This document shows positions 23,042-32,003 of a stretch of 64,000 bases of DNA, piece after piece. Every line of letters starts with the position of its first letter. The stretch's first letter is position 1. The notes under the pieces were generated by a model that saw only the letters and a program-made list of their open reading frames with translations, had not been told where the DNA came from and did no database searches. The stretch spans positions 1 through 64,000 of the forward strand of contig JABLWZ010000001.1 in NCBI GenBank assembly GCA_013178275.1. Reading direction: 5' to 3'. The position numbers were made by a program, and so were the translations under genes. The stretch comes from Bacillota bacterium. Lineage in GTDB: Bacteria > Bacillota > Ch66 > Ch109.

Positions 23042-23863
23042 GTGGCCGGGTTGATTATCGAAGGTGCGGCCGAAGCAAGAACCAAAAAGGAACGGTGGCG
23101 GAAGCGGACGGGACGGTTGATGCTGTATTTTGGCTGCCTCTCCGCATTCTACTTCACGACGGTGATGCTGCGGGGGTCTTTCGACTTTGGGCTCTGCTTC
23201 CTCCTGCTGGTCTCGCTGGGTGCTGCCGGGTGGGGCTGGCTGAAGCTGATGCGTCCTGCGCCAGCACTGACTGGAAAGGCCCGGTGGTTGAAGCATGCGG
23301 TGTACCTGCTGCTTCTGGTCTGGCTGCTGTCATTCGTGGCGGTCGAGGCGATGATTTACCGTTCATCCAATACCCATGAACCATCCGACGCGGACTACCT
23401 GCTGGTGCTGGGGGCGGGGCTCTGGGGGGATCAGATGCCGCGGCTGTTATCGGACCGGGTCGAGACCGCGAGGCTCTATCTGTTGGCCCATCCATCTGCC
23501 CGGGTAATCGTATCGGGAGGGCAGGGACGCGGCGAGACCATCACCGAAGCGGAGGCGATGAAGCGGTACCTGGTCAGAAACGGTATCCCCGAGTCGCGTA
23601 TCATCAAAGAAGAGCGCTCTACCAGCACCTTCGAAAACCTGAAAAACACCCGGGAGATCCTGGCCCAAAACCAGGCCGGATCGGCGCGGATAGCAATCGT
23701 GAGCAGCGACTATCACATCTTCCGCTCCCTGATGCTGGCCCGCCGCCTGGGAATGAACGCCGGCGGCATACCCTGCCCTACCTACATCCTGGACGTCCCT
23801 CACAGCTATGCCCGCGAGTACCTGGCCGTGATCAAGTCTTTCCTGCTTGATAAAGAGGCGTAG
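23042..23863 (+). CDS. DUF218/YdcF-like membrane protein (SanA/ElyC type)
   Basis: A 273-aa protein with two to three N-terminal membrane helices (about 22-40, 46-62, 82-103) and a DUF218 domain (about 115-270). Typical landmarks are DYLLVLGAGLWGDQMP, IVSGGQGRGE, ITEAEAMKRYLV, ESRIIKEERSTSTFENLKNT and IVSSDYHIFRS. Members sit at the envelope and have been tied to peptidoglycan or vancomycin-related phenotypes in enterobacteria, but the reaction is undefined. It starts with GTG at 23042 after AGGAAAG. A terminator follows immediately. Confidence 0.82.
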   Translation: MAGLIIEGAAEARTKKERWRKRTGRLMLYFGCLSAFYFTTVMLRGSFDFGLCFLLLVSLGAAGWGWLKLMRPAPALTGKARWLKHAVYLLLLVWLLSFVAVEAMIYRSSNTHEPSDADYLLVLGAGLWGDQMPRLLSDRVETARLYLLAHPSARVIVSGGQGRGETITEAEAMKRYLVRNGIPESRIIKEERSTSTFENLKNTREILAQNQAGSARIAIVSSDYHIFRSLMLARRLGMNAGGIPCPTYILDVPHSYAREYLAVIKSFLLDKEA

Positions 23864-23888
23864 AATAAAAAAGCCCCAGACCTTTGAA

Positions 23889-23913
23889 GCCCAGACCATC
23901 TGGGCCTTTTTTT
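23889..23913 (+). terminator. Intrinsic terminator
   Basis: GCCCAGA (23889-23895), loop CCA and TCTGGGC (23899-23905), then C and seven T. Confidence 0.85.
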
Positions 23914-24121
23914 GCGTGACTGTAAAAGGCGAAGAACAGTATTACGGGAGTCGTTAAAAAACCGATGTATTTTTATTCAAGGTGACGAAGGTGACTTAAC
24001 TTTTAAAAATCCCGGGTGTAAAATTTTGGTAGAACCGATAAAATTAAGCTTAGGGAGTAGAAAGAATAATCTAAAATTGCCTCGAATTGTACCAGAAAAT
24101 GTAACATAGGGGGGCTGAGTT

Positions 24122-25594
24122 ATGGTAAGGATAGCGATTATCGGGGGAGGCAAGGGCGGAACCACAATATTGAAAGCATTTCAGGGGGTTGATGGGTTCG
24201 AGGTAGTGGGTGTCTGCGACACCAACGCGCAGGCGCCGGGTATGGTAATGGCCCGTGAGCTGAGGGTGCCGGTCTTCACCGATCTGCTGGAGATGCTGAA
24301 GCAGCCCGGGATCGATGTGATCATCGAAGCCACCGGCAACGCGAGGGTCAGGGAGATAGCCGCCCAAAACAAGGCTGAGAACGTAAAGCTGATCGACTCG
24401 GATGTGGCCAATATCGTGATGGCCTTTACCGAAGCCCATGACCGGGTGGTAAAACAAGCGCGGAGCAAGAGAGAGGCGTTTAAGACCTCCGCCCCGTTCC
24501 TGCTCCAGACTTACGGAAAAGAAGGGGTGATCTACTTCACCACCGACCTGGAGGGTTATGATTACGTCGAGAGCAGGAACATCAACATAGACCGGATCAG
24601 GTTGGGGGAAAAGATCAAAGCCGGTGGATTCATCGAAAGGTGTGTAAAGACCCGGCAGAAGATCGAGGGAACCTTGGACCCCAGAGTATACGGGTGCCGG
24701 CTGCAGATATGGGTGGCCCCGCTGATCGACGAGGACACCGATGAGGTCGTGGGGACCTATGGAGTCTTCGTGCCGAAGTTGCACCCGGTGGCCAAGGCGT
24801 TCGACGACTTCGCGCCGATAGTGGCCAATGCCCAGCCCGAGGGGGCGTGGATCGGGGTTACCGACCTGGATAAGGTGACCTATCGGCACGGTTCAGAGAA
24901 GTTCGATATCAAGAAGCTGACGGTGGGGACGCCGATCAGTGATGGGGATGTGGCCACCCGTTCGATGAAGGAGAACCGGATGATAATATCGGACATAGGC
25001 GCGAAAGGCAGCATCCGGATGACCGGCATCCCTCTGCGCGACGATGAAACCAATGAGGTGGTAGGGTCCTTCGGGATCGCGGTGCCCCGTTACCTGGCGA
25101 TAAACCTGCAGGAGATGGCGGCGAAATTGAACGCCAGCACCGAGGAGATGGCCAGCGTGATGCAGGAGATCGCCGCCTCGGCCGGTGAGATAAACGTGAC
25201 TGAAACCCATCTCGCCGAGCAGATTCGGGAGATCCAGGGGAACGCCCTCAAGATCGTCGAGATAATCGATTTTATCAAGAACGTGGCTGACCAGACCAAG
25301 ATGCTGGGGCTGAACGCGGCGATAGAGGCGGCCCGCGCCGGCGAGCACGGACGTGGATTCGGGGTGGTGGCCGAGGAGATTCGGAAACTATCCGACCAAT
25401 CCAAACAGACCGCGGACCAGATCCGTAAAATCATTCAGGAGATCGACCAAAACGTGAATAAGGCGGTCGCCGCCTCGGAAGGGACGGTAAAACAGAGCCA
25501 GGAACAGGCCGCGGCTACCGAGGAGATAACAGCGTCGGTGATGGAAACCGCCCAGATGGCAGAAAAACTGGCCGAGGTGGCCGGTACGCTATAA
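24122..25594 (+). CDS. Soluble chemoreceptor with N-terminal Rossmann domain (paralogue A)
   Basis: A 490-aa protein with no membrane helix. Residues 1-115 form a dinucleotide-binding Rossmann fold like DapB/homoserine-dehydrogenase N-domains: [10 protein letters not shown], acidic D33 after the second strand, and IEATG. Residues 120-330 hold a two-lobed sensor ([32 protein letters not shown]). Residues 335-490 are a methyl-accepting signalling domain whose hairpin tip (387-425) has the invariant core [16 protein letters not shown]. It should couple a cytoplasmic ligand, perhaps NAD(P) or a metabolite, to CheA/CheW. No HAMP is seen. ATG after GGGGGG at 24122. The paralogue at 43669 shares the full architecture. 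Confidence 0.88.
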   Translation: MVRIAIIGGGKGGTTILKAFQGVDGFEVVGVCDTNAQAPGMVMARELRVPVFTDLLEMLKQPGIDVIIEATGNARVREIAAQNKAENVKLIDSDVANIVMAFTEAHDRVVKQARSKREAFKTSAPFLLQTYGKEGVIYFTTDLEGYDYVESRNINIDRIRLGEKIKAGGFIERCVKTRQKIEGTLDPRVYGCRLQIWVAPLIDEDTDEVVGTYGVFVPKLHPVAKAFDDFAPIVANAQPEGAWIGVTDLDKVTYRHGSEKFDIKKLTVGTPISDGDVATRSMKENRMIISDIGAKGSIRMTGIPLRDDETNEVVGSFGIAVPRYLAINLQEMAAKLNASTEEMASVMQEIAASAGEINVTETHLAEQIREIQGNALKIVEIIDFIKNVADQTKMLGLNAAIEAARAGEHGRGFGVVAEEIRKLSDQSKQTADQIRKIIQEIDQNVNKAVAASEGTVKQSQEQAAATEEITASVMETAQMAEKLAEVAGTL

Positions 25595-25670
25595 GCCTCA
25601 AGCACCTTAACGCAGCCATCGAGCAGGTGGACGAAAACCCTCCGCACAGCCGAACATAGATAAGCAATTA

Positions 25671-25696
25671 AGAGCCCGACTCTTCCGTCGGGCTCT
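25671..25696. terminator. Bidirectional intrinsic terminator
   Basis: AGAGCCCGAC (25671-25680) pairs with GTCGGGCTCT (25687-25696), between the chemoreceptor and the convergent flavoprotein gene. Confidence 0.75.
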
Positions 25697-25735
25697 TTGC
25701 ACTGGGGTCAATAAAACCGACCTGCCGGATGAATC

Positions 25736-26464
25736 TCAGACTGGCCTGGACAGCCCCAGGACACGGTCGAATTGCTCGTTGGCCTGTTTCACATACGACT
25801 CGATATCGGCGATATCCTTTTCCAGCACCGCGTTGGTGGAGGGGGAGATGAGACCCGATTCGACCACCTCCCGTCCCGCCGACTCGCAGGCGTCCAGGTA
25901 CCACTGGATGTGGGGGCGGGCCTGGGGGATCCCCAGCAGCGCTCCGCCGGAGCAGAGGATGGCCCCGGACAGCTGGTTGAAGGGACTCGAACAGAGGATG
26001 CGAAAGGTCTCCAGCATACCCGAGAAGTACTGTCGGTCGGGGAACCCGCAGTTGGAGACCAGGACCACCCGGGTCACCTTATCGTCTTCAGCGTAACGGC
26101 GTGGATGGCCGTAGCGGTTCCCGTACTTCACGATATGAGGCATGGCCAGCGGCAGGGCCCGGTCCATGAAGTCTCTCATCATCCCGGAAACGGTGTAAAC
26201 GTATAGCGGGGTCGCGTAAACCAGGATATCGGAGCGCCTCCTTTTTTCCAGCAGTTCGGGCATATCGTCCTGGTGCACGCAGGTCCCGGGGGTCTTGAAC
26301 CAGCAGGTGTAGCACCCCAGACAGTGGTTGATCTTCTTGTCCTTCAGGTAGACCACCTCTGCCTCGGCGCCAGCCGACTGAGCGCCCCTGAGAAAAGCCT
26401 GCAGCAGCTGTTCGGTATTCCCGTTCTTACCCCGGGGGCTGCTGTTCACGGCCAGAACCCTCAT
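25736..26464 (-). CDS. Iron-sulfur flavoprotein/flavodoxin-like NAD(P)H oxidoreductase
   Basis: A 242-aa flavodoxin-fold protein. The N-terminal FMN phosphate loop NSSPRGKNGNTEQLL and the aromatic FMN-side loop ATPLYVYTVSGMMRDFMDR are clear. A compact cysteine motif, CLGCYTCWFKTPGTC (CxxCxxCx7C), matches the unusual [4Fe-4S] motif of iron-sulfur flavoproteins. It should pass electrons between a reduced carrier and a small acceptor. Its ATG at 26464 overlaps the stop codon of the upstream PadR gene (TGATG), so the two form a regulator-enzyme operon. Divergent genes encode a second PadR, an Old Yellow Enzyme and a nitroreductase. Confidence 0.87.
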   Translation of the reverse strand: MRVLAVNSSPRGKNGNTEQLLQAFLRGAQSAGAEAEVVYLKDKKINHCLGCYTCWFKTPGTCVHQDDMPELLEKRRRSDILVYATPLYVYTVSGMMRDFMDRALPLAMPHIVKYGNRYGHPRRYAEDDKVTRVVLVSNCGFPDRQYFSGMLETFRILCSSPFNQLSGAILCSGGALLGIPQARPHIQWYLDACESAGREVVESGLISPSTNAVLEKDIADIESYVKQANEQFDRVLGLSRPV

Positions 26465-27027
26465 CAGTCTCCCTCCTTCGTCTTCTCTTCCCTCAGCTTG
26501 CCGATGGTCTCCTCGCTCCATTCGATAGCGGCCAGGGTCATCCGCTTCCCGTAATCCAGCGTCGCCAGCCACAGGTCCGCCTCCGGCCGGCCCCCGAACC
26601 GGTTCTTGATGAGGTCCTCGATAGCGGCGAAGTCCCTCATTAGGCTTGACTCGTTTTGAATCTTTTGTTCCAGCTTTTCGATCAGGTTGGACCGTGGAAT
26701 GTTAACGGCAAAGAACATCTTCAGCAGCAGTTCCGACCGAAAGGGGTAGGGCTCGACCGGCAGCATCAGCCACCGGTGCAGTTCCTCTCTCCCCTGGTCG
26801 GTGATGGAGTAGACGTTGCGGGGTGGTTTTCCCTCGGTCTGCTCACTGCTCCTGGTCACCAGGCCATCTTTCTCCAGCTGCCTCAGCACCGGGTAGAGGT
26901 GGCCGTAGTTCTCGTTCCAGAAGTAGAAAATGGAGTCGTCACAGAACTTCTTGATGTCGTAGCCCGAGCCGGGTTTCAGGCTCAGGACCCCCAGGATCGC
27001 ATACCTGGTCTTGTTGATCTTCGGCAT
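26464..27027 (-). CDS. PadR-family transcriptional regulator 1
   Basis: A 187-aa regulator. The winged-helix N-terminus (TRYAILGVLSLKPGSGYDIKKF, NYGHLYPVLRQLEKDGLVTR, RNVYSITDQGREEL) is the PadR signature, followed by a C-terminal helical dimerisation domain (about 95-185). It precedes the flavoprotein gene with a 1-bp overlap and faces the second PadR gene across 157 bp of AT-rich DNA containing palindromes. PadR proteins usually repress their own gene and adjacent detoxification genes and release DNA upon binding aromatic ligands. Confidence 0.92.
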   Translation of the reverse strand: MPKINKTRYAILGVLSLKPGSGYDIKKFCDDSIFYFWNENYGHLYPVLRQLEKDGLVTRSSEQTEGKPPRNVYSITDQGREELHRWLMLPVEPYPFRSELLLKMFFAVNIPRSNLIEKLEQKIQNESSLMRDFAAIEDLIKNRFGGRPEADLWLATLDYGKRMTLAAIEWSEETIGKLREEKTKEGD

Positions 27028-27080
27028 CAGCTTAAACCCCTATATCATAAAGTAATATCTAATTATATTATATAGCATAG

Positions 27081-27090
27081 TGATATATCA
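27081..27090. promoter_or_regulatory. Palindrome TGATATATCA between the PadR genes
   Basis: A 10-bp perfect palindrome 54 bp before the start of PadR 1. It shares GATAT arms with 27139-27157 and is a possible PadR operator. Confidence 0.45.
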
Positions 27091-27138
27091 TCAAGATTTT
27101 TTCTCAATGATTGACTGAATGGGAGCCGATGTCTTATA

Positions 27139-27157
27139 ATATATCTAATCGATATAT
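27139..27157. promoter_or_regulatory. Palindrome ATATATC-N5-GATATAT
   Basis: A perfect 7-5-7 inverted repeat 28 bp before the start of PadR 2. A likely operator covering the promoter of the 27185-29830 genes. Confidence 0.5.
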
Positions 27158-27184
27158 AGCGAGTAGATATGAAAGGGCTGAAGA

Positions 27185-27691
27185 GTGTTGCTCGAATTCA
27201 TCATCCTGGGATTCCTGATGGATCGCGAATGCACGGGATACGACATCAAGCAGAGGATGAACCTCAGCACCGTCAATTTTTACGACGCCAGCTTCGGCAG
27301 TATCTACCCGGCGCTGAAGCGGTTGGAAAAGGAGGGCCTGATCGACGTCGAAGAGAAGACCGAGGGCGGCCGGCTGAAAAAATACTACCGCATCCGCGAG
27401 GCGGGACGCGCGAAGTTTATGGCCTGGTTGGAGGAACCGATGGTGGTCCATCCATCCCGGCTGGAGCACCTGGTCAAGCTGTTCTTCTTCGGGTTTCTGC
27501 CCCGGGAAAGGGCGCGCGAACTCATCGCCGATTTTATCGAGTTCCTGCAGCGGAAGCGGGACCGGTTGGCGGGACTCCGGCCAGGGGTGGAGGACCGGGC
27601 GAACGAGTTCCAGCTTGCCACCCTGAGGTATGGGGTCGATTACCAGCAGTTCATGTGCGGTTGGTTCGAGAACTACCTGTCGACTTTATAG
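27185..27691 (+). CDS. PadR-family transcriptional regulator 2
   Basis: A 168-aa paralogue of the divergent PadR: LLEFIILGFLMDRECTGYDIKQRM, SFGSIYPALKRLEKEGLID and KKYYRIREAGRAKF, then a helical C-domain. It starts with GTG at 27185 after AAAGGGCT. It lies 16 bp before the Old Yellow Enzyme gene and probably controls that unit. Two different PadR proteins facing each other suggest either cross-regulation or separate ligands for the two arms of the cluster. Confidence 0.92.
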   Translation: MLLEFIILGFLMDRECTGYDIKQRMNLSTVNFYDASFGSIYPALKRLEKEGLIDVEEKTEGGRLKKYYRIREAGRAKFMAWLEEPMVVHPSRLEHLVKLFFFGFLPRERARELIADFIEFLQRKRDRLAGLRPGVEDRANEFQLATLRYGVDYQQFMCGWFENYLSTL

Positions 27692-27707
27692 GATCGGAGG
27701 GACAGCG

Positions 27708-28931
27708 ATGGAGGTCTTCGAAAACACCCGGCTCGCCGGGATGGAGTTAAAGAACCGTATCATCCGGGCTGCGACCCACGAGGGGATGGGAGGCAGCCAG
27801 GGGTTCCCCCGGGAGGAGCTGGCGAAAATTTACGAGCGGTTGGCCCGGGGCGGAGTGGGTGCGATCATCACCGGGTACGCCGGGGTTCAGCGGGAAGGCC
27901 GGGCCTGGCCGAATATGCCCCTGATCGACCGGGACGAGGCGATACCCGCTTATCAAAGGATAACCGCGGCCATCAAACCCTATGGCACTCCCCTGATACT
28001 GCAGTTGGCCCACGGGGGTGGGATGGTGAAGCCCGAGGTCACCGGAGGCCCGCCGCTGGCTCCTTCCCGCCACCGCTATCAGTTGACGGGTGAAACCGCC
28101 GTCGAACTCACCGAAGTCCAGATCGCGGAGATAGTGGAGAGCTTCGCCCGAGGGGTCGAGAGGGCTAAGCTGGCTGGATACGACGGTGTGGAAATTCACG
28201 CGGCTCACGGCTACCTGCTGTCCGAGTTCCTTTCCCCCTGGCTCAACCGGCGTACCGACCGCTGGGGCGGTTCGACCGAGAATAGGGCCCGGGTGCTGCG
28301 GGAGATAGCGGAGCGGTCTCGGGAGCTGGTAGGGGATTATCCCATGCTAGTGAAGATAAACGGTGACGAAACACAGCCCGGCGGGATGCGGGTGGAGGAG
28401 GCGGTCCGCGTGGCTCAACTGCTGCAGCAGGCCTCCTTCGACGCGGTTGAGGTCTCCTGCGGCAGCGACGACTTCTTTTACACGGTCAGGGTTCCCCGGG
28501 TTCCAGTGGACGCCATCCTGGAGATGGATCCCCGGCTGCGCCGGGCCTCGAGCTTAAAGAAGCGGATCACCCGGTTCTTCCTTCCCCGGGTCATAAAAAC
28601 CTACCCCGGGCTGGAAAACTACAATACCCCCGCGGCGGAGAGGATAAAGGCCGCCGTTGATATACCGGTAATAGTGTTGGGGGGCATCAGGAAACTGTCC
28701 GCCATCAGGGAGATAATCGAGCGCGGCCGGGCCGATTACGTGTCCATGTGCCGACCCTTCATCATCGAGCCCAACATCGTGGAGAAGATGAGGGCCGGGA
28801 GGCAGGAGGAGTCCCGCTGCATAAACTGCGGATACTGCCTGATCGGGGTCCCAGCCGCGCCCCTGCGCTGCTACTTCGGCCGGCTGCCGAAATCGGTTCC
28901 CGAGTCACCGGCAGGGCCGGTGGAACCGTGA
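27708..28931 (+). CDS. Old Yellow Enzyme family NADH:flavin oxidoreductase
   Basis: A 407-aa FMN-dependent ene-reductase-type TIM barrel. Visible are the FMN-site start KNRIIRAATHEGM, LQLAHGGG, the catalytic region VEIHAAHGYLLSEFLSPWLN followed by RTDRWGGSTENR, and a C-terminal phosphate-binding strand VIVLGGIRKL. Near the C-terminus CINCGYCLIG keeps the first cysteines of the 4Fe-4S motif of the multidomain 2-enoate reductase group, but the large NADH domain of those enzymes is missing. It likely reduces an activated double bond or passes electrons from the ferredoxin-like partner downstream. ATG at 27708 after GGAGGGACAG. Confidence 0.88.
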   Translation: MEVFENTRLAGMELKNRIIRAATHEGMGGSQGFPREELAKIYERLARGGVGAIITGYAGVQREGRAWPNMPLIDRDEAIPAYQRITAAIKPYGTPLILQLAHGGGMVKPEVTGGPPLAPSRHRYQLTGETAVELTEVQIAEIVESFARGVERAKLAGYDGVEIHAAHGYLLSEFLSPWLNRRTDRWGGSTENRARVLREIAERSRELVGDYPMLVKINGDETQPGGMRVEEAVRVAQLLQQASFDAVEVSCGSDDFFYTVRVPRVPVDAILEMDPRLRRASSLKKRITRFFLPRVIKTYPGLENYNTPAAERIKAAVDIPVIVLGGIRKLSAIREIIERGRADYVSMCRPFIIEPNIVEKMRAGRQEESRCINCGYCLIGVPAAPLRCYFGRLPKSVPESPAGPVEP

Positions 28932-28945
28932 AGGGGGTGTAGAAG

Positions 28946-29830
28946 ATGCCAAGCCATGAGCTGGACCTGAACCGGTGCACCCGCTGCGGGATATGCGCGG
29001 CGGTCTGCCCCACCGAGGTGATACGGCAGGACGAGGCGAAGGAGGTATTGATCCTCCAGGAGCGGGCGGCCACCTGTTTCCAGTGCGGCCATTGCATGGC
29101 GGTCTGCCCCGCCCAGGCGATTCTGGTCGAGGGGCTGTCCTATGACCATGACCTCTTCGGGCTGGCCAAGGACGCATTGGACGCCGACCGGTTCATGGAT
29201 TTTATCTGGAGCCGCCGTTCCGTCCGCGTCTTTAAGGACAAACCCGTGCCCCGGGAGATCCTGGAGCGGATAGTCGAAGCGATATCCTTCGCCCCCATGG
29301 GCTTCCCGCCGCACAAGACCGAACTCACCGTGGTCCAGGACCGGAGCACGGTCAGACAGGCGCTCACGCAATTGATCGACTTCTACGATCAGTTGGACCG
29401 CTGGCTGGATAACCCGGTCTCCCGGTCGATGCTCCGGCTGCGGGCGGGGGCGGAAACCTTTAAGACCCTGAAGGGCCATGTGCAGCCGCTGATGAAGGAC
29501 CGGCTGCCGGGTTTAAAGAGTGGGGAAAGAGACACCATCACCCGGGGAGCACCGGCCATGATACTGTTCCACGCGGACCGAATGGCCGAGCACCACCTGA
29601 TCGATCTCCCGATAGCCATGACCTATGGGCTGCTGGCCGCGCACGCGATGGGCCTGGGAGCCTGCGCCAATTCCCTGATCCCCCCGGCGGTAAATAAAAA
29701 TCGGGCGCTGCGCGAAGTGCTGAAGCTCCCGGAGAACCAGGAGGTCGTCTGTTCGATACTGGTCGGCTACCCCCGGTACCGCTGGCAGAGAGGTATCCGG
29801 CGCGGGCTCAAGAACGTGAACTGGGTTTAG
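28946..29830 (+). CDS. Ferredoxin-nitroreductase fusion protein
   Basis: A 294-aa protein. Residues 1-60 form a 2[4Fe-4S] ferredoxin (C11, C14, C17, C21 and C44, C47, C50, C54, each ending CP). Residues about 70-290 are an FMN-dependent nitroreductase fold (RRSVRVFKDKPVP, ISFAPMGFPPHKTE, AHAMGLGACANS, VVCSILVGYPRY). Such fusions reduce substrates with electrons from iron-sulfur clusters rather than directly from NAD(P)H. It is 14 bp downstream of the Old Yellow Enzyme gene, so they may form an electron-transfer pair. It ends overlapping the convergent HD gene by 4 bp. Confidence 0.9.
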   Translation: MPSHELDLNRCTRCGICAAVCPTEVIRQDEAKEVLILQERAATCFQCGHCMAVCPAQAILVEGLSYDHDLFGLAKDALDADRFMDFIWSRRSVRVFKDKPVPREILERIVEAISFAPMGFPPHKTELTVVQDRSTVRQALTQLIDFYDQLDRWLDNPVSRSMLRLRAGAETFKTLKGHVQPLMKDRLPGLKSGERDTITRGAPAMILFHADRMAEHHLIDLPIAMTYGLLAAHAMGLGACANSLIPPAVNKNRALREVLKLPENQEVVCSILVGYPRYRWQRGIRRGLKNVNWV

Positions 29831-30468
29831 GACGTCGAAACCGCTGAACTGACCTGAACTTCAGAGGCAGGGGGCTCGATGCTCAGCTTCAGCCCGAAGG
29901 CCTTCTTTAGGAGGCGCGACCGCTTCAGGAGCCTCGCCTCGAACTCCTCGCTGACCTCCTGTTTCAGGGACAGCACCAGCTTTCCCCGTCGGACGGTGAC
30001 GATATCCAGTAGTTCATTGGTCTGGCGGGTATAATCCAGGGCATCGGCGAACCGCAGCAGGGACATCAGCTGGAGGATTCGCTGCCGCTTTTCTCTGGGA
30101 TACTGCCTCAACTCACCGCGGGGGGTCTTGCGGTGGCCGCCGGCTATCAGCGCCAGCAAGCCGCGTATTTCCTGGGGTAAAACATTCATGTTTTCATCCT
30201 GGAGGATTAAATATTGGGAGTGGAGGTCGTGCCGCTGCTCGCTGATGAAGTGGCCGATGTCGTGCAGCCGGGCAGAACACTCGAGCAGACGCCTCTCCCC
30301 GGCGGTCAGCTGGTAGTTCCCCGCCAGCAGGTCGAAGACCAGCAAGGCGGTCTCTACCACCTGTTCCTGGTGCCTCCTCTGGTGTCCGTCGTCCAGGTAC
30401 TTGTCGCAGACCACCCGTATCACTTCCGGGACCATTACCGAGGCGTCGCTGACTAAAATACGCCGCAC
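29827..30468 (-). CDS. HD-domain protein related to the Ppx C-terminal domain
   Basis: A 213-aa metal-dependent phosphohydrolase-like protein. The HD signature is LHDIGHFISEQRHDLHSQYLI with an earlier His in HQRRHQEQVVETA and a later Asp in LLRFADALDYTRQ, the layout of the C-terminal half of exopolyphosphatase/GppA. It follows the ppx gene with 3 bp between them (GTG start), so it is third in a ppk-ppx-HD operon. It probably helps tune polyphosphate or (p)ppGpp turnover; activity is not shown by sequence alone. Confidence 0.8.
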   Translation of the reverse strand: MRRILVSDASVMVPEVIRVVCDKYLDDGHQRRHQEQVVETALLVFDLLAGNYQLTAGERRLLECSARLHDIGHFISEQRHDLHSQYLILQDENMNVLPQEIRGLLALIAGGHRKTPRGELRQYPREKRQRILQLMSLLRFADALDYTRQTNELLDIVTVRRGKLVLSLKQEVSEEFEARLLKRSRLLKKAFGLKLSIEPPASEVQVSSAVSTS

Positions 30469-30471
30469 CCC

Positions 30472-32001
30472 CTATACCACCAGCAGGTCCTGCTTGAACG
30501 CCTTCTTAAACTCCGAGGCGGTCTCCTGGGCGGCGCGGATGGCGAGTTCCGCGTTCCCCTGGCTGGCGGTTCTGATGAGGACCGTATCGTGGTTTATCTC
30601 GCACTCCACGCCATCCACCACCCCATCCATCGACTGGTCCAGGCAGGTGGCGATCTTCAGGATCACCCCGGCCCTTTTGATAAAGGCCCGGTCCTCCTTG
30701 CTGATCAGGGACTGGTAGTGGGACATCGCGGCCTTGCTCTGCCGGCCGTGAGAAGCGGCGATATGCGCGCTCTGCACCAGTTCCCGGTGGCTGAGCCCGT
30801 TTATCTCCGAGTTCAGTATCAGATAGAAGGAGTGGTCGTGGTGGCGGTAGTATCGGACCATGATCCCGCAATCGTGCAGCATGGCGGCGGTCTTTATGAC
30901 CTTCTCCCGGCTGCTGTCCAGCGGCTGCTGCGGGTGCAGCTGCCGGTAAAGCGAAAGTGCCAGCCGCAGCACCTGGAGGGGATGTTTCTCGTCGATGCCG
31001 TAGTTGAACAGGCTGCTCTCCAGGGAGTAGTCCAGGACATCCTCGACCAGCCCGTCGCCAGGGACGAGGCGGCTGTAGATCAGACCCTCCCGCAGCCCAT
31101 TACCGCTGACGGTGACCTCCCTTGCCCCGCAGAACTCCACCAGGGCATTGACGGCAGCGGCAGCCCCGACTATGATGTCCGCCCGGTCCTCTGAGAGCCC
31201 CTTCACCTCCTGGCGTTCCGAAAGTACTTGGGATTTAAGCATCTGGTAAATCTGCAGCAGGTCGTGCTGGCCCAGCCGGTAGTTATGGGTCAGGTTCAGG
31301 GGGTAGTCCTTGAGGCAGCGGTCGATTTTACCCAGGTTGCGAAACGAACCGCCGATGCCCACGAACTCCTCCCGCGACGCCTGCTTCAGCCAGGGGATTC
31401 CCTGGTAGAGCCGGCAGAGATAGTCGAAGAGTCTTCTCTCGACGTGCGGCTGTACCCGGTCATAGAGCCCAAAACGCTGGGACAGGCTGATGGACCCGAA
31501 CGGCAGGCTGACGCTCTCTCTAATCCTGCGGTCAGAGATCCAGATCAGTTCAGCGCTGCCCCCTCCCAGGTCCATAACCAGGCCGTCGCTCAGGGAGAGG
31601 CTGTTGACCACCGCCAGGTAGTCGTAGAATGCCTCCTCTTGGCCCGACAGCACCTTCACCGTGAGACCGGTCTCTGCTTTAACCCGGGCCAGGAATTCAC
31701 TTTGGTTGGCGGCCCGCCGGACCGCTTCCGTGGCGACCGCTATGACCTCCAATGGCTGGTGCCGATCGCACTGCTCCCGAAATGCGCGGAGGGTTCGGAC
31801 CGCTCTTTCGAGGCGGTCGGGGTGGATACCCCCGTCTTCTCCCATTCCCTCTTCCAGGCGTACCGAAACGCTCTGATCGTAGATGATCTTAAAAAAGCGC
31901 CCGTTCCCTATCGACGCCATGACCAGCCGGATGGAGTTCGAACCTATATCGATTACGGCGATCCTTGGCGGCGGGGGATTCACTTGGTTCATACCGTTCA
32001 C
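30472..32001 (-). CDS. ppx: Exopolyphosphatase/guanosine pentaphosphatase (Ppx/GppA)
   Basis: A 509-aa enzyme that degrades polyphosphate from the chain end or hydrolyses pppGpp. The actin-like ATPase-fold N-terminal half has the phosphate loops AVIDIGSNSIRLVMA and LVMDLGGGSAELIWI, and a middle VGIGGSFRNLGKI. The C-terminal half carries an HD-type domain (AAMLHDCGIMVRYYRHHDHS). The length agrees with the long GppA/Ppx form. It sits 2 bp after the ppk stop codon and 3 bp before the HD gene, so synthesis and breakdown of polyphosphate are encoded on one transcript. Confidence 0.93.
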   Translation of the reverse strand: MNGMNQVNPPPPRIAVIDIGSNSIRLVMASIGNGRFFKIIYDQSVSVRLEEGMGEDGGIHPDRLERAVRTLRAFREQCDRHQPLEVIAVATEAVRRAANQSEFLARVKAETGLTVKVLSGQEEAFYDYLAVVNSLSLSDGLVMDLGGGSAELIWISDRRIRESVSLPFGSISLSQRFGLYDRVQPHVERRLFDYLCRLYQGIPWLKQASREEFVGIGGSFRNLGKIDRCLKDYPLNLTHNYRLGQHDLLQIYQMLKSQVLSERQEVKGLSEDRADIIVGAAAAVNALVEFCGAREVTVSGNGLREGLIYSRLVPGDGLVEDVLDYSLESSLFNYGIDEKHPLQVLRLALSLYRQLHPQQPLDSSREKVIKTAAMLHDCGIMVRYYRHHDHSFYLILNSEINGLSHRELVQSAHIAASHGRQSKAAMSHYQSLISKEDRAFIKRAGVILKIATCLDQSMDGVVDGVECEINHDTVLIRTASQGNAELAIRAAQETASEFKKAFKQDLLVV

Positions 32002-32003
32002 CC

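Noticed and set aside
24000..24121. Sigma-28 promoter before chemoreceptor A (TAAA...CCGATAA near 24018-24043)
   Set aside because: The spacer is about 4 bp too short for the flagellar/chemotaxis consensus.
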